Assembly: GCA_020216655.1 (NCBI GenBank)
Contig: JAIWNU010000048.1
Location: forward strand, 1 to 10,000
Direction of reading: 5' to 3'
Source of the DNA: Treponema sp.
GTDB taxonomy: Bacteria; Spirochaetota; Spirochaetia; Treponematales; Breznakiellaceae
DNA length: 10,000 nt
Part shown: piece after piece, positions 6,689-10,000 of the stretch
Numbering within the stretch: the stretch's first letter is position 1
Layout: each line of letters opens with the position of its first letter
Notes under the pieces: model-generated
What the model saw: only the letters and a program-made list of their open reading frames with translations
Databases searched by the model: none
What the model was told of the DNA's origin: nothing
Translations under genes and position numbers: made by a program

Positions 6689-8017
6689 ATGAAACTAATT
6701 TTCCACCAGGTCCGGCTCGTGGACCACAGCATGGATAGACGGGGCAGCCTCGTAGTAGAGGATGGACACATCCGGGAAATTCATATTGATGAAGTTCCGG
6801 CGGATTTGGCAAAGGCAGGCGGGGCGGCAATCCATATTGACTGTTCAGGCACCGACTGGGTCCTCATGCCCGCCTTTGTGGACCTCCACGCCCATTTTCG
6901 CGACCCCGGTTTTCCCGAAAAGGAAAGTCTCGAATCCGCGAGCCTCGCCGCCGCATCAGGCGGCTTTGGGACCGTAGTCTGCATGGCAAACACAAAGCCC
7001 GTCATCGATAACTTAGACCTGGCCCGTAAGCTCCAGAGCCGGGCCGAGCGGCTTGGCCTTATTGACCTTTTCCCCGTCCTGGCCTTAAGCCGGAACATGG
7101 AAGGCCATGACACGGGCCACCTGGAAGCCCTCGATGCAAAAACGATAGGGGGCACGGTGCGGCTCCTTTCTGAAGACGGCAAAGATGTGGCGGATGATAG
7201 GGTCCTCCGCAAGGCCCTCCATGAGGCCCGCAGGCTTGGGCTTCCCGTGAGCTATCACTGCGACTGGGGCGGAAAAGAGGCGGAGGACGCCAAGAAGGCA
7301 GGATTGCCCCGATGCATCTGGAGCCGCCTGGAGGAAAACCTTGCCACCGAACGGGTCCTTGCCCTGGCAGCCGAAACGGGGGTTCACATCCATATTGCCC
7401 ATGTATCGACCAAGGAAGCGGTAGAGCTCATTCGCAGGGCCCGCAAAGGGTCCGCAGCTCAGGGCTTCCGCCTTACCTGCGAAGCCACCCCCCACCATCT
7501 GGCCTGCACCGAGGAAATTGTGGACCAGTTAGGCCCTGAAAGCTATGGCCGGGTCAACCCGCCCCTCAGAACTGCGGCAGATATCGGCGCCCTTATTGAG
7601 GCGGTGCAGAGCGGAATCATCGATGCCATCGCCACCGACCATGCGCCCCATACCGAGGCGGACAAGGCCCAGGGGGCGCCGGGCTTTATCGGTCTTGAAA
7701 CAGCCTTTGCAGCCTGCCATACGGCCCTTGTGGCAGAACGGCATCTATCGCTAAAAAAACTTTCGGCCCTCATGAGCCGCAACCCGAGCCGCATACTCAG
7801 GCTCGAAGACCGGGGTTTTCTTGCCCCCTGGGCCCGTGCGGATCTCGTGCTGGTAGATCCCAGCGCTGAGTGGACCGTGCAAAAAGAGGATTTCAAGTCC
7901 CGCAGCTCGAACAGCCCCTTTATCGGTCAAAGGCTGCAGGGCCGGGTACTCATGACCATACACAGGGGAAACATCGTGTACGACACCCTTACAAACTATC
8001 CAAGGAGAATAGGATGA
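6689..8017 (+). CDS. pyrC: Dihydroorotase (class I, zinc amidohydrolase), 442 aa
   Basis: Cyclises N-carbamoyl-L-aspartate to dihydroorotate. Family marks in order: DLHAHFRDPGFPEKE with metal ligands His67 and His69 and substrate Arg71; CMANTKPV with Asn101; LSEDGKDV with Asp163, aligned with the bridging acid of the Aquifex/Bacillus type rather than a carboxylated Lys; SYHCDW with His190; IAHVSTKEA with His237; TCEATPHHL; RVNPPLR; and ATDHAPH with catalytic Asp317. Length fits the long class I form, not the 340-residue E. coli PyrC. The ATG is six bases after the pyrI stop and has no good Shine-Dalgarno, so it probably relies on ribosomes finishing pyrI. Its stop overlaps the pyrF start as ATGA. 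Confidence 0.97.
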   Translation: MKLIFHQVRLVDHSMDRRGSLVVEDGHIREIHIDEVPADLAKAGGAAIHIDCSGTDWVLMPAFVDLHAHFRDPGFPEKESLESASLAAASGGFGTVVCMANTKPVIDNLDLARKLQSRAERLGLIDLFPVLALSRNMEGHDTGHLEALDAKTIGGTVRLLSEDGKDVADDRVLRKALHEARRLGLPVSYHCDWGGKEAEDAKKAGLPRCIWSRLEENLATERVLALAAETGVHIHIAHVSTKEAVELIRRARKGSAAQGFRLTCEATPHHLACTEEIVDQLGPESYGRVNPPLRTAADIGALIEAVQSGIIDAIATDHAPHTEADKAQGAPGFIGLETAFAACHTALVAERHLSLKKLSALMSRNPSRILRLEDRGFLAPWARADLVLVDPSAEWTVQKEDFKSRSSNSPFIGQRLQGRVLMTIHRGNIVYDTLTNYPRRIG

Positions 8018-8937
8018 AATATGCCATGGACGCCCTCTTTGAGGCGGTACGGGACCGGGGACCGGTCTGCGTAGGACTTGATACCGCCCCCGATTATATC
8101 CCGCCCCGGGAGATAAAACACGCCACATCCAAGGCCCGGGCTGTTTTAGATTTTAACCGGGCAATTATCGACGCAACACAGGATGTATCGGCCTGCTACA
8201 AGGTCCAGATAGCCTATTACGAAGCCTTGGGACTTGCAGGCCTTGAGGCCTACCGGGACACCCTGGCATATATCCGCCAGCGGGGCAGCCTCGTCATCGC
8301 CGACATTAAGCGGGGAGACATAGCCGACACTGCTAAATGCTATGCCAAGGCCCATTATGAAGGGGACTTTGAAGCAGACCTGGTCACCCTATCGCCCTAT
8401 ATGGGCATGGACTCCATTGAACCCTGGTTTTCTTATGCCAAAGAACAGGGCAAAGGGGCCTTTGTGCTCATGCGGACCAGCAATAAGGGCATGAAGGACT
8501 TTGAATACCAGGAATTAGCCAAAGGAGGGCGGCTATACCATGAGGTGGGACGGAAAATGCAGGCTTTGGCCAAAGAATGCCGGGGCAGTTCCGGGTTCGG
8601 TGCCTTTGGCGTAGTGGTGGGCTGCACCGAGCCGGAAGAGGCCGAACGAATCAGGCGGGAGCATGGGGACCTCTTTTTTCTCATCCCCGGCTACGGCGCC
8701 CAGGGAGGAGCCGCGGAAGATGCAAGCCGCCTTTTGATTGATGGAAACGGCGGGGTGGTAAACGCTTCCCGGTCTATCCTAAAAGCCTGGTTTGCCGATT
8801 TTAACACCCAAAATATCTCGGAAGCCACCTATGCAGATGTGGCCGCTGCGGCCCGCCGGGAAGCCCTGGCCATGAAAAACGATATACTTGCGGCCTGTGC
8901 TGCCAGCAGGGGCCGGGAGGGGGCTTCCCGTGGCTGA
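8014..8937 (+). CDS. pyrF: Orotidine 5'-phosphate decarboxylase, type 2, 307 aa
   Basis: Decarboxylates OMP to UMP, the last step of the pathway. The catalytic motif DIKRGDIADTAKCYA gives the D-x-K-x-x-D set Asp97, Lys99 and Asp102. The N-terminal strand VCVGLDTAP, FNRAIIDAT, KVQIAYYEALG, VVVGCTEPEE, FFLIPGYGAQGG and VVNASRSIL fit the longer type 2 family also found in mycobacteria and clostridia, rather than the 230-245-residue E. coli type. The start is the ATG at 8014, with AAGGAG six bases upstream and an ATGA overlap with pyrC; an in-frame ATG at 7870 lies deep inside pyrC and is rejected. The last 8 bases overlap pyrK. Confidence 0.97.
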   Translation: MKYAMDALFEAVRDRGPVCVGLDTAPDYIPPREIKHATSKARAVLDFNRAIIDATQDVSACYKVQIAYYEALGLAGLEAYRDTLAYIRQRGSLVIADIKRGDIADTAKCYAKAHYEGDFEADLVTLSPYMGMDSIEPWFSYAKEQGKGAFVLMRTSNKGMKDFEYQELAKGGRLYHEVGRKMQALAKECRGSSGFGAFGVVVGCTEPEEAERIRREHGDLFFLIPGYGAQGGAAEDASRLLIDGNGGVVNASRSILKAWFADFNTQNISEATYADVAAAARREALAMKNDILAACAASRGREGASRG

Positions 8938-9745
8938 AACAGCTCACTGCTCCCATGACCGGGCATTTCTTCCCGGCACCATTATTGCCAACCCGGTCAT
9001 ATATGAGGCGAAGGGCGAAGGGGCTGTCTCGGTGCTGCAGGTCAGCTGGGATGGGCCGGAAAGCAAACCGGGTCAATTTTTTATGCTCCGAATGGTACGA
9101 AGCGGGGTTGTCCTCGGCCGGCCCATCAGCGTGCTGGATCATCAGAAGGGGATTCTGAGCTTCCTTGTGGCTGAACGGGGAATCGGGAGCCGGGAGTTGG
9201 TGCAGGGCCGGCCCGGCGAAACAATCGAGCTTGCAGGCCCTCTTGGGAACACTTGGCCCAGTATGCCTGACTCAACAGGGGCCTCGGCTTCCGGCCCAGG
9301 GTCCGCAGGACACAAACCTATCGCTTTAGTCGGAGGAGGTATCGGCATCGCTCCCCTCCTTTTTTTAAGTAAAACCATGGACAGCGCGGATTTCCGCTTT
9401 TTTGCAGGTTTCCGGTCCCGGCCCTACGGCCTCGAATCCCTGCCGAACCAAAACCTTACCGTTGCAACCGAGGACGGCTCCGCAGGGTACCGGGGAAGAA
9501 TTCCTGACTTTTTTAATCCCGCTGAGTACCGGGCAGTCTATGCCTGCGGACCTGTCCCCATGCTCAGGCGCATCGCCGAAGACTGCGCGAAAGCCGCCGT
9601 TCCCTGCTTTATCAGCCTGGAAGAACGGATGGCCTGCGGAGTCGGGGCCTGCCTGGGTTGCACGGTCCGTACAAAACAGGGGAACCGCCGCTGCTGTGCC
9701 GACGGCCCTATTTTCCCCGCCGAGGAGGTACTCTTCGATGACTGA
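8930..9745 (+). CDS. pyrK: Dihydroorotate dehydrogenase electron-transfer subunit, 271 aa
   Basis: Iron-sulfur flavoprotein that passes electrons from the FMN of PyrD to NAD+ in class 1B enzymes. An FAD-binding ferredoxin-reductase domain shows GRPISVLD (63-70), GPLGN and GGGIGIAPL (135-143), followed by [12 protein letters not shown]. The C-terminal 2Fe-2S site has Cys236, Cys241, Cys244 and Cys255 or 256 in [11 protein letters not shown] and [11 protein letters not shown] choose the GTG at 8930 because GGGAGG lies nine bases upstream and it overlaps the pyrF stop as GTGGCTGA; an ATG at 8888 would add 14 residues inside pyrF and lacks a good site. A Ser/Gly/Ala/Pro-rich segment (about 110-129) looks like an insertion before the NAD domain. 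Confidence 0.95.
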   Translation: MAETAHCSHDRAFLPGTIIANPVIYEAKGEGAVSVLQVSWDGPESKPGQFFMLRMVRSGVVLGRPISVLDHQKGILSFLVAERGIGSRELVQGRPGETIELAGPLGNTWPSMPDSTGASASGPGSAGHKPIALVGGGIGIAPLLFLSKTMDSADFRFFAGFRSRPYGLESLPNQNLTVATEDGSAGYRGRIPDFFNPAEYRAVYACGPVPMLRRIAEDCAKAAVPCFISLEERMACGVGACLGCTVRTKQGNRRCCADGPIFPAEEVLFDD

Positions 9746-10000
9746 AGCTCATCAATCTACAAGGGACCAGACAACATCTGCTCAAACATCTCAAGCACCG
9801 GACCTTTCGATACGCATCGCGGGGCTTGTTCTTAAAAATCCGGTTATTGCCGCTTCGGGGACCTTCGGCTACGGCAGGGAGTACGAGGGCCTCATCGATG
9901 TATCCCGCCTTGGCGGGATCTGCACCAAGGGGCTTACCCTCTACCCGCGGGAAGGAAACCGGGGAAGGCGGCTCCACGAGACCCCCTCGGGGCTCATGAA
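9738..10000 (+). CDS. pyrD: Dihydroorotate dehydrogenase catalytic subunit, class 1B, first 87 residues (runs off right edge)
   Basis: Oxidises dihydroorotate to orotate at an FMN; with PyrK it makes the NAD-dependent heterotetramer. Visible family parts are [27 protein letters not shown] (23-49), with the FMN-binding SGTFG motif, then [18 protein letters not shown] with the FMN-contacting Lys64 (57-74), and ETPSGLM at the edge. The active-site base lies beyond the window. Pairing with pyrK argues for class 1B. Residues 1-21 are Gln/Ser/Thr-rich and look like a non-conserved extension, but no better start lies downstream. The ATG overlaps the pyrK stop by 8 bases (ATGACTGA), with GAGGAGG nine bases upstream. 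Confidence 0.96.
   Translation, partial: MTEAHQSTRDQTTSAQTSQAPDLSIRIAGLVLKNPVIAASGTFGYGREYEGLIDVSRLGGICTKGLTLYPREGNRGRRLHETPSGLM

Noticed and set aside
7870..8013. Longer pyrF reading frame starting inside pyrC
   Set aside because: The extra 48 residues are the out-of-frame shadow of the pyrC C-terminus; the ATG at 8014 has AAGGAG and starts the conserved protein.
6781..8128. Long antisense ORFs opposite pyrC and the start of pyrF
   Set aside because: Expected shadows of GC-rich coding sequence; the plus-strand genes carry complete catalytic motifs.
8888..8929. In-frame ATG upstream of the chosen pyrK start
   Set aside because: It lies within pyrF, has no good ribosome site, and adds non-conserved residues; the GTG at 8930 has GGGAGG at good spacing and overlaps the pyrF stop.
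1..10000. Searched by eye for tRNA or rRNA genes, CRISPR arrays, insertion sequences and attachment sites
   Set aside because: None seen; the repeats found are limited to the 15-bp helicase units and the hairpins listed.

Overview
The window looks like chromosome from a diderm bacterium, most likely a spirochaete of the Treponema/Spirochaeta kind (inference, moderate confidence). Reasons are a bacterial XPB-type helicase, a small secreted protein with an outer-membrane beta-barrel look, a Cache-type chemoreceptor, and a clostridial/spirochaete-style pyrimidine cluster. Host-restricted treponemes generally lack de novo pyrimidine synthesis, so a free-living or gut-symbiotic relative fits better. 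The pyr genes are clearly GC-richer than the sensor-kinase-like gene at 1564-2334.

Left part (1-5077) holds five genes that are not obviously related. On the minus strand are the N-terminal half of an XPB/Rad25-type DNA helicase, which runs off the left edge, and upstream of it a 188-residue secreted barrel-like protein. Divergent from these is a two-TM protein with an intact HisKA_2 phosphoacceptor box but a degenerate ATPase part. It converges on a minus-strand FMN nitroreductase, which is in turn divergent from a 693-residue methyl-accepting chemotaxis protein.

Right part (5081-10000) is a de novo UMP operon: leader peptide, pyrB, pyrI, pyrC, pyrF, pyrK, pyrD (runs off the right edge). 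The genes overlap by 4-8 bases or are separated by only 6 bases. PyrB/PyrI make the allosteric aspartate carbamoyltransferase, PyrC closes the ring, PyrK/PyrD form an NAD-linked dihydroorotate dehydrogenase, and PyrF decarboxylates OMP to UMP. carAB and pyrE are not in the window.

The most interesting element is the 5081-5324 leader. It has a promoter-like pair, a Shine-Dalgarno and a 56-codon leader ORF. Inside that ORF lie, in order, a 10-bp hairpin, a U-rich tract and a strong intrinsic terminator, and the ORF stops at the pyrB ribosome site. This is the layout of the E. coli pyrBI (pyrL) UTP-sensing attenuator, here placed in front of a six-gene pyr operon.
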